Shown one piece after another: positions 1 through 7,587 of a DNA stretch of 64,000 bases. Origin of the DNA: an uncultured bacterium. Its GTDB lineage: Bacteria; Verrucomicrobiota; Kiritimatiellia; RFP12; CAIWXQ01. The DNA lies in contig CAIWXQ010000031.1 in NCBI GenBank assembly GCA_903916675.1, forward strand, positions 1 through 64,000, read 5' to 3'. Both the position numbers and the translations under genes were made by a program. Each line of letters starts with the position of its first letter. Position 1 is the first letter of the stretch. Below the pieces are notes generated by a model. It saw nothing but the letters and a program-made list of their open reading frames with translations. It was not told the DNA's origin and searched no databases.

Positions 1-427
1 CTTGAAACCAAGGCGGACGTGAAGCCGTAACCCAAAGGTAGGGCGCGGCCGCCGGACGCGCCGGCAGGCGGCAGCGAGTCAGCTCGCTGCCGAGCCACAG
101 TTTCGCGGCGGGTCCGGCGGCCCCGCCCTACCGGGCGGCGACGCGCCTTTGTTCGATCCCGCCGTGCTGGCCGAATGGTTGGCGAAATACGAGTTTCAAC
201 TCAAGTTTGTGGTGGCTGCGCCGCAGGACGTGGACGAGGTGCGCGACGTTCTGGCAAGAATCGGCCGGCCGGTGCTGCCGGAGCGCGTGCTGCTGATGCC
301 GGAGGGGACGGACCGCGCGACCCTGCGCAGCCGCGACCCGTGGCTGGTGGCGGCGTGCCGGCAGCACGGCTTCCGCTACGGTCAGCGGTTGCAGGTGGAA
401 CTGTTCGGGGCGCGAAGGGGCGTGTGA
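1..427 (+). pseudogene. queE: 7-carboxy-7-deazaguanine synthase, 3' part, apparently interrupted
   Basis: QueE is the radical SAM enzyme that forms the 7-deazaguanine ring from the QueD product in the queuosine pathway. Only its C-terminal part is in the window. Bases 1-27 read LETKADVKP and then hit TAA. The reading continues in the next frame from about base 131 (PGGDAPLFDPAVLAEW) and ends with VELFGARRGV, which resembles the usual QueE C-terminus. The break coincides with a 96-base palindromic element at 37-132, and the 106 bases between the two readings shift the frame by one. The TTG at 149 is therefore not a believable start. That the gene is disrupted is inferred from the window alone; the active-site CxxxCxxC half lies upstream. 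queD follows in the same direction, as expected for the pathway. Confidence 0.6.
37..132. repeat. GC-rich palindromic element inside queE
   Basis: A 21-base outer stem pairs 37-57 with 112-132 with one mismatch (ends GGTAGGGCG and CGCCCTACC). An inner hairpin GGCAGCGAG/CTCGCTGCC has a perfect 9-bp stem. The right arm motif GCCGGCGGCCCCGCCCTACC recurs near 58.87 kb, so this is a dispersed family. It has no coding capacity. Confidence 0.8.
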
Positions 428-440
428 ATGCTGGGAAGAA

Positions 441-546
441 AACAGAAGCCAGGAGTCAGAATTCAGAATAACGATTGTCGATCGGAAAACGGATTTTTGT
501 TGAATTGTTTCGCTTTATTCTGGATTCTGACTCCTGACTCCTGAAA
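441..546. repeat. Heptad-word inverted repeat between queE and queD
   Basis: The left arm (441-471) and right arm (515-546) are complementary over about 30 bases. The right arm reads as words ATTCTGG, ATTCTGA, CTCCTGA, CTCCTGA. The left arm reads the complement of almost the same words. The loop of about 43 bases is AT-richer than the genes. The right arm runs into the AAAAGGA ribosome-binding region of queD, so the element forms the queD leader. Confidence 0.8.
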
Positions 547-558
547 AAGGACCCAACC

Positions 559-1038
559 ATGCCCTACCGCATCTGCAAGGCTTTCGAGGTGGAAAGCGGG
601 CACCAGATCTCCAAGCATCCGGAGAAGTGCCGGTTTCCGCACGGCCATTCGCGCCGCATCGAGGTGGTGCTGGAGGCGGACCAGCTCGACAAGCGGGACA
701 TGGTCTGCGACTTCGCGGTGATCAAGGCTGCGGCCAAGGAAGTGGTGGAGGCGCTCGACCATGCGCTCTGCCTGAACACGCGCGACCCGATGTATGCCAT
801 GCTCAAGAAGGCGTACGGCGCGCAGGTGATCGGGTTTCCCGGCGAGGATCCCACGACAGAAGTCGTGGCGCGCACGCTCTTCGAGCGCATCCGCGCCAAC
901 CTGACGGCGCAGGCGCGCCGTCCCGAGGGGCGGTATCCGCTGCGGCGCGGCGTGAAGCTGGTGCGCGTGCGGGTCTGGGAGACGCCGCGCGGCTGGGCGG
1001 AGTACGAAGCGCCGTGTAAGAAGGGAATTACGAATTAG
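559..1038 (+). CDS. queD: 6-carboxy-5,6,7,8-tetrahydropterin synthase family protein
   Basis: This 159-residue protein of the PTPS/QueD fold converts 7,8-dihydroneopterin triphosphate to 6-carboxytetrahydropterin, the step before QueE in queuosine synthesis. Visible features are the zinc-binding histidines in PHGHS (about residue 33), the segment DFAVIKAAAKEVVEALDH typical of the family, and PTTEVVA near residue 98. ATG at 559 follows AAAAGGA at a normal distance. The preceding gene is the queE remnant, and tgt lies 12 kb downstream. The last six residues (KKGITN) and the stop codon fall inside the following AATTACG repeat, so the repeat has replaced or extended the native end. Confidence 0.88.
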   Translation: MPYRICKAFEVESGHQISKHPEKCRFPHGHSRRIEVVLEADQLDKRDMVCDFAVIKAAAKEVVEALDHALCLNTRDPMYAMLKKAYGAQVIGFPGEDPTTEVVARTLFERIRANLTAQARRPEGRYPLRRGVKLVRVRVWETPRGWAEYEAPCKKGITN

Positions 1039-1165
1039 GAATTACGAATTACGAATGAAGGGATGGGTCGCGCCTACTCGTTCGGTCAAGGCAGGGACGA
1101 CTCAGCGAGGCGCCCACCGACAATTACCGCGTCTCCGCATTCGTAATTAGTAATTCGTAATTCCG
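1023..1165. repeat. Heptad-word inverted repeat, GAATTAC type
   Basis: The left arm 1023-1057 consists of repeated AATTACG words and the right arm 1138-1165 of CGTAATT words. They can pair across a loop of about 75 GC-rich bases. The element lies between the convergent genes queD and the NYN gene and includes the queD stop codon. It could act as a bidirectional terminator, but there is no U-run. Confidence 0.8.
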
Positions 1166-1174
1166 AACGCCCGC

Positions 1175-1990
1175 CTACACGGGGCGGCCGTTATCCTGGC
1201 GGTGTGAGCGGCGGCACTCGGAACAGTAGAAGTAGGGCTTATCCCAGGAAGTCTCCTCCTCGCGGCCGCACGTGTCGCAGGCGCGCATCTGCTTGCGATG
1301 CGAGCCGCGGCAGTCGGAGCAGAAGAAGTCGGGGCCGGCCCAGGTGGTGGCTTCCTCCTTGGCGCAGTTCTTGCAGGCGCGCCGCTGCTCCTCGCGGACC
1401 AGGCGCACGTCCTTGGCGTGTTCGTCGAGAAAGATGGGCGGGAAGTCATGGACGCCGGGGGCGGTCAGCAGCCCGACGCTGGTGATGAAGCGGCCGCCGA
1501 GGTTGTTGATGGCCACAAGCTGGGTGCGCTTGCCGAGCGCGCGCACGCGGCGCAGCAGCGGGATGTAGTCCGCATCGCCGGCGAGCAGGGTGGCGACGTC
1601 GAATGCGCCCGGGATGGCAGCATAGTGCATCATGGCGCTGGCCAGCGCGACGTGCACGGACTTGTCATCGGCGCGCGGCTGCGGATCGTGGCGGTAGTCG
1701 ATCTCGACGATCTCCGTGTCGTAGGCGCATTGCATCGCCAGGAAGTCGTAGAACGAGCGCTGCTTCGTGGGGTTGTAGCCGGGGCGGTTGGCGGGGATCG
1801 AGCCGAAGTAACAGGTGCGGACCACGTCCACATCCGAGCCCAGGCATTCCGACAGGTCGCCGGCGATGATGTCCGGGATGCGCTTGTAGTCGATTTCGAA
1901 TCCATCCTGCTCGTTGAGGACTTCGAAGAGAGCCTGCCGGCCATAGTAGAGCCACGCACCATCGACGAAAATCATGGTTTTGATTGCCAT
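1175..1990 (-). CDS. NYN domain protein with two C-terminal zinc ribbons
   Basis: This 271-residue protein has a PIN-like NYN (LabA/DUF88-type) domain, a family of predicted metal-dependent RNases. The N-terminus MIFVDGAWLYYG (residues 6-17) supplies the first acidic residue. LLAGDADYIPLLRRVRALG (about 135-153) is the characteristic NYN core. Two tandem zinc ribbons follow at about 206-227 (CKNC...CSDC) and 238-260 (CDTC...CSEC); they are clearly duplicated, each ending in a CRxSHR motif. The ATG at 1990 is preceded by GGAAAGGAAG. It is transcribed away from the AsmA-like gene. RNA or DNA binding by the ribbons is an inference. Confidence 0.75.
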   Translation of the reverse strand: MAIKTMIFVDGAWLYYGRQALFEVLNEQDGFEIDYKRIPDIIAGDLSECLGSDVDVVRTCYFGSIPANRPGYNPTKQRSFYDFLAMQCAYDTEIVEIDYRHDPQPRADDKSVHVALASAMMHYAAIPGAFDVATLLAGDADYIPLLRRVRALGKRTQLVAINNLGGRFITSVGLLTAPGVHDFPPIFLDEHAKDVRLVREEQRRACKNCAKEEATTWAGPDFFCSDCRGSHRKQMRACDTCGREEETSWDKPYFYCSECRRSHRQDNGRPV

Positions 1991-2289
1991 GAGAGACTTC
2001 CTTTCCTTTTATTTTATTGCGCCGTGTCGCAATTCCATGTGATGGGACGCACCGCGGACACAAAAATCAAACAAACCTAACTATAAAAACGAAGGCTGGT
2101 CGAGCGCAAGCAGGATTTTCAACTGGTTTCACTTTCGATCCTGCGGGGCGAGTTCGCCGGGGCCGGCCTGGAACGGAGGCAGTTCATTTTGGAGAGGGCT
2201 TGGCGCTCGACACGTTTCGGAGGGTGTGGCAGAGTAGCCGGCAAGGTGCGGGAAATGCCCGCGGCGGGTGACAAGAACGGAGGTGTCGG

Positions 2290-3108
2290 ATGAACGTGGT
2301 TGTGCGTCGGACGCTCAAGATTCTACTGGTGGTGGCGATCGTACTGGCGGTGCTTCTGGCGGGGGTGCTGCTCTTTCTGGGGCCCATTATCAAGACAGCG
2401 GCGGAAAAGGCGGGGCCGCTGGTGCTGGGCGTTCCGGTCACGGTGGAAAAGGTGTCGGTCAATGTCTTGGGCGGCAGCTTCGGGCTGAAGAATCTGCGCG
2501 TGGGGAACCTGCCGGGGTATTCCGACGATCCGCTGGTCTCGCTGGGCGAGCTGCGCGTGGCCATCCAGATCTCCTCGCTGCCGGGCGCAGGCCCCATCGA
2601 AGTCAAGGAGGTCGCGATCCTCGCGCCGAAGTTTTCCTACGAAGTGGTCAACGGGGTGAGCAACGTGGACGCCCTGATGGCGCGTATGCAGAAGAAGGCG
2701 TCCGGCGGCCAGGCGACCGCCAGGACGGAACCGGCCCCGATGGCGCAGACGCCGCAAGAACCTCCGGCGCAGAAGAAAGCGGCGCGCAAGGTGATCGTCG
2801 ACCATTTCGAGTGCCGCGGCGGCGAGGTCTCCTTCCGCGCGGGGATGACGCTTGGCAGGGCGATCTGCCTGCCGCTGCCGCCGATCGTGGCGAACGATAT
2901 CGGCCGTGCGAGCGGCGGCACATCGACCGCGGACGCCATCCAGAAAATGTTTGGCGAGGTTGCCAACGGCGTGGGCAAGGCGGTGGTCGGTGTGGCCGGT
3001 GCTCTCGGGGATGTGGGCAAGGCGGCGTTGGGCGGCGCGCAGGACGCCGGCGGCGCGGTCAAGGACGCCGGTAAAAATGTGGTGAAGAAGCTCGGGAGCC
3101 TGTTTTAG
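2290..3108 (+). CDS. AsmA-like membrane-anchored protein (paralogue 1)
   Basis: This 272-residue protein has one N-terminal membrane helix (about residues 7-30), then an AsmA-like start: [19 protein letters not shown], followed by alternating strand-like segments and NLRVGN. A charged, alanine-rich linker with KKAARKV lies near residue 160. The C-terminus is rich in Gly/Ala/Val ([20 protein letters not shown]). AsmA-type proteins face the periplasm and are linked to outer membrane lipid traffic. Membership is judged from the N-terminal pattern only. A second copy lies 665 bases downstream beyond dut. GGAGG precedes the ATG at 2290. Confidence 0.6.
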   Translation: MNVVVRRTLKILLVVAIVLAVLLAGVLLFLGPIIKTAAEKAGPLVLGVPVTVEKVSVNVLGGSFGLKNLRVGNLPGYSDDPLVSLGELRVAIQISSLPGAGPIEVKEVAILAPKFSYEVVNGVSNVDALMARMQKKASGGQATARTEPAPMAQTPQEPPAQKKAARKVIVDHFECRGGEVSFRAGMTLGRAICLPLPPIVANDIGRASGGTSTADAIQKMFGEVANGVGKAVVGVAGALGDVGKAALGGAQDAGGAVKDAGKNVVKKLGSLF

Positions 3109-3109
3109 G

Positions 3110-3193
3110 CCATTGGTCAATCGTCATTGGTCATTGGCGGCATCCCGATGCCAACGACCGATGTCCAACGACCGATGACTTCCTGCCAATGAC
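3110..3193. repeat. Heptad-word inverted repeat, CATTGGT type
   Basis: The left arm contains words CATTGGT, CAATCGT, CATTGGT, CATTGGC. The right arm contains CCAACGACCGATG twice and CCAATGA. Pairing is imperfect but in seven-base register. The right arm ends in CCAATGAC and its ATG is the start codon of dut. Confidence 0.7.
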
Positions 3194-3617
3194 TGTACGA
3201 TTCCAACGCCTCCACGCGGCCGCCGTACTGCCGCGATACGCGCATCCCGGCGACGCGGGGATGGACCTCTGTGCCTGCGAGGCGTGCGCACTTGCGCCGG
3301 GAGAACGGCGGCTGGTGCGCACGGGGCTGGCGATGGAACTGCCGCCGGACACCGAGGCGCAGGTGCGTCCGCGCAGCGGCCTGGCGCTGCAGCACGGCCT
3401 TACGCTGCTCAACACGCCCGGCACGATCGACGAGGGGTATCGCGGCGAGATTGGCGTCATCCTGATCAACCACGGCCACGAGACGTTTCACGTCACGTCC
3501 GGCATGCGCATTGCGCAACTGGTGGTGGCTCCGGTCCTGCGGGCGGCGGTGGAGGAAGTCTCCGCCGTTTCCCCCACGGTGCGCGGGGCCGGCGGCTTCG
3601 GATCGACCGGGAGGTAG
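3189..3617 (+). CDS. dut: Deoxyuridine 5'-triphosphate nucleotidohydrolase
   Basis: This 142-residue trimeric-type dUTPase hydrolyses dUTP to dUMP and diphosphate, keeping uracil out of DNA and feeding dTMP synthesis. All five family motifs are visible in order: AGMDLCA (about 24), RPRSGLAL (about 60), [16 protein letters not shown] (about 75-90), GMRIAQLV (about 105) and [11 protein letters not shown] at the C-terminus. Length is normal. The start at 3189 lies inside the right arm of the preceding heptad repeat and has no clear Shine-Dalgarno sequence, so expression may depend on upstream translation. It sits between two AsmA-like paralogues, an arrangement suggesting a local duplication around it. 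Confidence 0.93.
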   Translation: MTVRFQRLHAAAVLPRYAHPGDAGMDLCACEACALAPGERRLVRTGLAMELPPDTEAQVRPRSGLALQHGLTLLNTPGTIDEGYRGEIGVILINHGHETFHVTSGMRIAQLVVAPVLRAAVEEVSAVSPTVRGAGGFGSTGR

Positions 3618-3633
3618 GCGTGGCCGTTTCTCC

Positions 3634-3671
3634 CGTTTTTTGTAGATTTTCAGGGGACTTAACAAAAAACG
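3634..3671 (+). terminator. Possible hairpin after dut
   Basis: CGTTTTTTGT (3634-3643) pairs with ACAAAAAACG (3662-3671), giving a 10-bp A/T-rich stem with an 18-base loop 17 bases after the dut stop. It may attenuate or end dut transcription. It lacks a GC-rich stem, so this is tentative. Confidence 0.35.
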
Positions 3672-3772
3672 TCCGGAGCGGGTTGGACAGCGCCGGATGC
3701 GGGCGAACGATTGCGAAACGCGGGTGCAACGGGGTTGTCGCACCCGGCGGAAATGAAAGGCGGAGGCGTCGG

Positions 3773-4759
3773 ATGAACGTGCGTGTGCGCCGGATTCTCA
3801 AGGTCGTACTGATCGTGTCCTTTGTGCTGGTGTTTTTGCTGATGGGCGTGCTGCTCTTTCTGGGGCCAATCATCAAGTCGGCGACCGAGAGAGTGGGACC
3901 TCTGGTGCTGGGCGTACCGATCAAAGTGGAGAAGGTGTCGGTCGACGTCCTGGGTGGCTGCTTCCGGCTGAAGAACCTGCGCGTGGGGAATCCGCCCGGG
4001 TACTCCGCCGATCCGCTGGCCGCGCTGGGCGAATTGCGCGTGGCCATCGATGTCTCGTCGCTGCCGGGCAAGGGTCCGGTCGTGATCGAGGAGGTCGCGA
4101 TCGTCAAGCCGAAGTTTGCCTACGAGGTGGTCGATGGTGTGAGCAACGTGGACGCGCTGAAGGCGCTCCTGCAGAAGAAGCTGGCCGGCAAGATCGCGGC
4201 GGCACAGGCGGCTCAGGCGGCACAGCCGGCACAGGCGGCGCCGGCGTCGCAGGAGGCTCCGGTGAAGAAGAAGAAGGAGGCGCGCAAGGTGATCATCGAC
4301 CGCTTCGAGTGCCGCGACGGCGAGGTTTCCTTCCGCGGGGGGATGACATTCGGCAAGTCGATTGCCCTGCCGCTGCCTTCGATCGTGCTGACCGACATCG
4401 GCCGTCCGAGCAACGGCACTTCGCTCCTTGGGGCCGTCCAGGAGATGTTTACGGCCATTGCCAACGCTGTGGGCAAGACCGTGCTCTTTGTGGCCGGCGC
4501 CGTTGGCGATGCCGGTCGGGCGGCGCTGGATGCCGGCGGCGCCGTAGGCCAGGCGGCGTTGGACGCTGGCGGCGTGGTGGGCAAAGCGGCGCTGAATGCC
4601 GGCGGCGTGGTGGGCCAGGCGGCGCTGGATGCCGGAGGCACCGTGGTCGGCACGGTCGGCGATGTGGGCAAGGCGGCGCTGGGCGGGGTGCAGGATGCCG
4701 GCAGTGCGGTCAAGGACGCGGGCAAGGGTCTGTTGGATACGATCGGGGACCTGTTCTAG
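3773..4759 (+). CDS. AsmA-like membrane-anchored protein with 11-residue repeats (paralogue 2)
   Basis: This 328-residue paralogue of the gene at 2290 shares the N-terminal helix ([20 protein letters not shown]) and the stretch from VLGVPIKVEKVSVDVLGG through RVGNPPGYSADPL. The Ala-rich linker is longer. The C-terminus carries tandem 11-residue units of the type ALDAGGAVGQA, ALDAGGVVGKA, ALNAGGVVGQA, ALDAGGTVVG, before a [13 protein letters not shown] segment shared with paralogue 1. Eleven-residue repeats can form amphipathic helices that lie on lipid surfaces; that role is inferred. ATG at 3773 follows GGAGGCGTCGG. The stop TAG is the first triplet of a palindromic element. Confidence 0.6.
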   Translation: MNVRVRRILKVVLIVSFVLVFLLMGVLLFLGPIIKSATERVGPLVLGVPIKVEKVSVDVLGGCFRLKNLRVGNPPGYSADPLAALGELRVAIDVSSLPGKGPVVIEEVAIVKPKFAYEVVDGVSNVDALKALLQKKLAGKIAAAQAAQAAQPAQAAPASQEAPVKKKKEARKVIIDRFECRDGEVSFRGGMTFGKSIALPLPSIVLTDIGRPSNGTSLLGAVQEMFTAIANAVGKTVLFVAGAVGDAGRAALDAGGAVGQAALDAGGVVGKAALNAGGVVGQAALDAGGTVVGTVGDVGKAALGGVQDAGSAVKDAGKGLLDTIGDLF

Positions 4760-4814
4760 CAGCTTGTCGGACTTAGACTTGGCGCATCACATGGGTAGTG
4801 CCGACAAGCTGCTA
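4757..4814. repeat. TGTCGG-core stem-loop element, copy 1
   Basis: TAGCAGCTTGTCGG (4757-4770) pairs perfectly over 14 bp with CCGACAAGCTGCTA (4801-4814) around a 30-base loop beginning ACTTAGACTTGG. The first three bases are the stop codon of the AsmA-like gene. A second copy with 26 of 30 loop bases identical begins at 57241, again at a TAG stop. It may serve as a terminator-like structure, but there is no U-run. Confidence 0.85.
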
Positions 4815-4876
4815 GTTTTCGGAAGAACGGCAGCGTGTGCAGCACAGGTTTCGGTTCGACCGGCCGGGGAGGACCG

Positions 4877-6034
4877 CTACGCCTGCACAGGTTCGGTGTT
4901 CAGCGCCAACGGCAGCGTGATGGTCATGGTCGTGCCGCAGCCGACCTCGCTGGCGACGGCGACGCTGCCGCCGTGTCCCTCGACGATCTTGCGCACGATG
5001 AACAGGCCCAGTCCCATGCCGCCGCGCGCGCGCTTGGTCGTGAACTCCGCATGGAACACGCGATCGAGATTCTCGGGCGGGATGCCGCAGCCGTTGTCCG
5101 TCACGCGCAGGTGAGTGCAGCCGCCGTCCGTTTCCACCGTCACGCGGACCTGTCCGCCGGAAGACGGCAGCGACTGGATGGCGTTCTGGACCAGATTGGT
5201 GACGGCGCGGGAGAGCTGCACGGCGTCGCCGCGGACCGCCACGGCAGCTTCCGTGCCGACGCACACAACCTGTGCGTGCACCGCCTGCGCCACGGGCTGG
5301 CACGCGGTTGTCACTTCCTGCACGAGTTGGGAGAGGTTGACCTGGGTGTGACGCCCCGGGTTCTGGTAAATGAGGCGCTGCCAGGTGTCGAGCAGTTCAC
5401 CGCAATGCCGAACCGTCCGATTCAGTTGGCCAAGGGTCTCGGCCGTGGTCGTGGGAGACGGGGCTGCCGACCGGGGAGAGCCGACCAGTTCGTGACGAAG
5501 CAATTCGGCGGAGCCGGAGACGACGGTGAAGGCATTGCGGATGTCGTGCACGAATTCCGCGGAAGCCTGTCCCAGCTCCGCCATGCGTTCATGCGAGGTC
5601 AGCTTCTGGTGCAGTTGATCCGCCTCGTGCGACTGCCGTGTGCGCTGGCGGCGCTGCCGTGTGCGGGCGACGTGGCTGGCGATGGTGCGCCGCATCTCGA
5701 CAGCGTCGAACGGCTTCTCCATGTAATCGTTGGCCTCGTGCCGGACAGCGTCCTGGGCGGTGTCCAGCGCGCCATAGCCGGTGAGCATGATCACGGAGAC
5801 GTCGGCGTCGAGGCGGCGGATCTCGCGCAGGCCCTCGATCCCGCTGCGGCCGGGCATGCGGATGTCGAGGACCACGACATCCGGCGTGCGTGCGCGCAGC
5901 AGTTCCAAGCCGCGGTCGACGCAGTCGGCGCAGACCACGAGGTAGTCGTTCTTCAGCAGGAAGCGCAGGCTTTCGCGCGGGCCGATCTCGTCGTCGATGA
6001 CGAGCACGGTGGGTGTGGCGTCAACGGTTGTCAT
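4877..6034 (-). CDS. Response regulator fused to a histidine kinase
   Basis: This 385-residue protein has an N-terminal receiver domain (TVLVIDDE near residue 10, phosphorylated Asp in VVLDIRMPG, Lys in MEKPFD) followed by a kinase core. The H-box is FVHDIRNAF. The ATP-binding domain has NLVQNAIQSLP (N box), VTDNGCGIPP (G1) and GMGLGLFIVRKI (G2). Receiver-first hybrid kinases relay signals to a separate effector; none is adjacent. The ATG at 6034 is chosen because GGAG precedes it, although the frame stays open further upstream. It follows 22 bases after the outer membrane protein remnant, on the same strand. Confidence 0.82.
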   Translation of the reverse strand: MTTVDATPTVLVIDDEIGPRESLRFLLKNDYLVVCADCVDRGLELLRARTPDVVVLDIRMPGRSGIEGLREIRRLDADVSVIMLTGYGALDTAQDAVRHEANDYMEKPFDAVEMRRTIASHVARTRQRRQRTRQSHEADQLHQKLTSHERMAELGQASAEFVHDIRNAFTVVSGSAELLRHELVGSPRSAAPSPTTTAETLGQLNRTVRHCGELLDTWQRLIYQNPGRHTQVNLSQLVQEVTTACQPVAQAVHAQVVCVGTEAAVAVRGDAVQLSRAVTNLVQNAIQSLPSSGGQVRVTVETDGGCTHLRVTDNGCGIPPENLDRVFHAEFTTKRARGGMGLGLFIVRKIVEGHGGSVAVASEVGCGTTMTITLPLALNTEPVQA

Positions 6035-6056
6035 GGCAGTCTCCGAGTGGCAGCGG

Positions 6057-6275
6057 TTAGAAATTGCGGGTGTAGGTGAGCGACACAATGGTGGCGGAAA
6101 AATCGTAGTCGCCGTTGTAGTAGGGGTTTTGGTTGTTGCGTACGGTGCGTCCGCCGAAGATACCGACCGCGGCGCCGAGATCCACGGCGTTGGGGCCGTT
6201 GCGCCAGCCGAGACCGAAGGCGACCAGCGACTGGCTGTTGTCCAGAATGGACGGCGCAAAGGTTCGGTTAATCCG
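6057..6275 (-). pseudogene. Remnant: C-terminus of a beta-barrel-like protein
   Basis: About 72 codons read as alternating strand segments (SLVAFGLGW, VDLGAAVGIFGG, FSATIVSLTYTRNF) and end in a C-terminal aromatic residue, as outer membrane beta-barrels do (FadL/OmpP1-like appearance). No start is present. The reading runs directly into the truncated COG4705-like gene in a different frame near base 6275. This is what a deletion joining two genes would leave. The exact junction cannot be placed more closely than about 20 bases. Confidence 0.5.
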
Positions 6276-6805
6276 CCAAATACTGCGGCGGCTCCCAGAT
6301 ACCCCATGTCTGCGGTATCGGCAGTCCAATCTCCCAACGCCGTGCCAAGCGTTTGCGAGAATGTGATTGTTAGCCAGTAGAAGAACTCCGAGCGAGGCGA
6401 ACTGACGTCCACGATGGAAACTGAACCCATGACCCTCTTCCAGATGAACAGGGTGCCGCACAGCAACGCCAGAAGAATTGCGGAACCACCCGTGTAGCCG
6501 ATGCCGAGTGACCGCGTTGCGAAGTCGGCCAATGTCGTTCCAACGGTCGTTGAAGCCACAATGGTCATCCAATAGATGACCGGATGAAACTTCGGTGCCC
6601 TGATTTGCACGAGCACCGCCCCAATAAAGATGACCGCGAAAATCCCTGTGCTCACCACATAGCCCAAATCCATGGACATGGACACGGTGTCGCCACCGGT
6701 CTCCCCCACCGTGGTTGCCAGGATCTTGATTATCCAAAAGGCCAGAGTAAGTTCCGGCACCTTGCTCAGGATCTCAGTCGTTGTGCTTTTTGTGGTTACG
6801 TTCAT
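6276..6805 (-). pseudogene. Truncated COG4705-like multi-pass membrane protein (integron cassette)
   Basis: About 176 residues of a membrane protein with the repeated TTVGTTLADF and TLGTALGDW motifs of the uncharacterised COG4705/DUF347-like family (KVPELTLAFWIIKILATTVG near the start). Four or five hydrophobic segments are seen where the family usually has more. The reading loses homology after YLGAAAVFGG, where beta-barrel sequence starts in another frame. The start codon lies 17 bases after the GTTGGGC core of an attC-like site, a spacing typical of gene cassettes. Function is unknown. Confidence 0.6.
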
Positions 6806-6821
6806 TCGTTGCTTTCTGTTC

Positions 6822-6907
6822 GCCCAACGTTGCGGCTCTGCCACGCCGCGCCTGGTCCATCAACGTTCTACGGGGCCACGGACGGCGAGGCAGCAGCCGT
6901 TGGTTCG
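6822..6907 (-). other. attC-like recombination site (copy 2)
   Basis: Read on the minus strand, the site runs from CGAACCAACGGCTGCTGCC to GGCAGAGCCGCAACGTTGGGC. The end core GTTGGGC fits the attC R' consensus GTTRRRY exactly. The two ends can pair (CCAACG/CGTTGG and GGCTGCTGCC/GGCAGAGCC) with unpaired bases, as folded attC sites do. The opposite core AACCAAC departs from RYYYAAC by one base. It is about 86 bases long and lies between the toxin stop and the next cassette start. Confidence 0.65.
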
Positions 6908-6912
6908 CAGAT

Positions 6913-7227
6913 CTACCGGGTCTTGTTTCGCTCTTCGAGGAGAAAGAGACGGAGCAGGTGCTCGGCGCGCATGACATGCAGCAGGAACACCGTATCCCCC
7001 TCAATTCGATAGAAGATGCGACATGGCGAGACGACAACTTCGCGATACGGGGATTGCGGCAATTCGGGAGGGCACTTCCCGGAACGGGGGAATCGCTCGA
7101 GTCGTTCCACGTTCTCGAACACTCGTTGGACAAGGCGAGCCGCCGCCGCTGAGTTATCCAGCGCAATGTAGTCGGCAACGGCTTCGAGGTCACTGAGTGC
7201 CGGTTCCGTCCAGATCAGGCGAGCCAC
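6913..7227 (-). CDS. RelE/ParE-family toxin
   Basis: This 104-residue protein has the ParE/RelE fold pattern: LIWTEPALSDLEAVADYIA at the N-terminus, then LERFPRSGKCPPE, YREVVVSPCRIFYRIEGD and a hydrophobic strand VFLLHVMRAEHLL. ParE toxins poison gyrase, while RelE toxins cut mRNA on the ribosome. The basic YREVV...RIFYR pattern fits either, so the target is left open. The start overlaps the antitoxin end by 13 bases, giving translational coupling. Base composition is less GC-rich than the flanking chromosome, and the pair is flanked by attC-like sites, as is common for integron cassette toxin-antitoxin genes. Confidence 0.85.
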   Translation of the reverse strand: MARLIWTEPALSDLEAVADYIALDNSAAAARLVQRVFENVERLERFPRSGKCPPELPQSPYREVVVSPCRIFYRIEGDTVFLLHVMRAEHLLRLFLLEERNKTR

Positions 7228-7472
7228 TTTTGCATTCTCCGCTTGGCTTCGGGTTGTGTCAGCGTCCGGTTTTCGAGAATGGCCCGCTCCCCACGAGCAA
7301 TGCCTTCAAGAATGCCCATCCTGTCCTGCATCATTTCAAACACGGAAACGTCCACGAGGTAGGCAGACGGGGTGCCATGCTCTGTGATCAAAACAGGGTC
7401 CTTCGAGTGATGCAGATCCGCCAGTATCTTTGTGGCCTGGCGCTTCAGGGTTGTAACCAGTTCAGTTCTCAT
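7215..7472 (-). CDS. Phd/YefM-family antitoxin
   Basis: This 85-residue protein begins MRTELVTTLKRQATKILADL, has the Phd/YefM core DPVLITEHGTPSAYLVDV (about 25-42) and a charged C-terminal tail that would wrap the toxin. The family binds its own promoter through the N-terminal domain. A good sigma-70-like promoter lies just upstream (7481-7509), overlapping where autorepression would occur. The gene is first in the two-gene cassette, and the toxin start overlaps its end. Confidence 0.87.
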   Translation of the reverse strand: MRTELVTTLKRQATKILADLHHSKDPVLITEHGTPSAYLVDVSVFEMMQDRMGILEGIARGERAILENRTLTQPEAKRRMQKWLA

Positions 7473-7480
7473 AATGTGCT

Positions 7481-7509
7481 ACTATAGTGATACTCTTCCC
7501 GCTTGGCAA
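7481..7509 (-). promoter_or_regulatory. Promoter of the toxin-antitoxin cassette
   Basis: On the minus strand TTGCCA (7504-7509) and TATAGT (7481-7486) are separated by exactly 17 bases and lie nine bases before the antitoxin ATG. With such a short leader the transcript would be nearly leaderless. Cassette toxin-antitoxin genes usually carry their own promoter. Confidence 0.6.
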
Positions 7510-7527
7510 GTCGACTTTCTCCCCTGC

Positions 7528-7587
7528 GAACGTCATCCTTGAGGTTCGGCGAGCTTGCGAGCCGTAACCTCGGAGGCTTGGTTGGTG
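7528..7587 (-). other. Short attC-like site (copy 3)
   Basis: On the minus strand CACCAACCAAGCCTCCGAGG is followed by a loop and AACCTCAAGGATGACGTTCG. The segments CCTCCGAGGTT and AACCTCAAGG pair with bulged bases, and the outer CCAAC and GTTCG are near-complementary. It is shorter than copies 1 and 2 and its cores do not match the consensus well. Its place, between the end of one cassette gene and the promoter of the next, is the main support. Confidence 0.4.

Noticed and set aside
4877-6844. A single 655-codon gene covering the kinase and the COG4705 part
   Set aside because: The middle 90 or so codons are out-of-frame beta-barrel sequence. The kinase has its own ribosome site and ATG at 6034.
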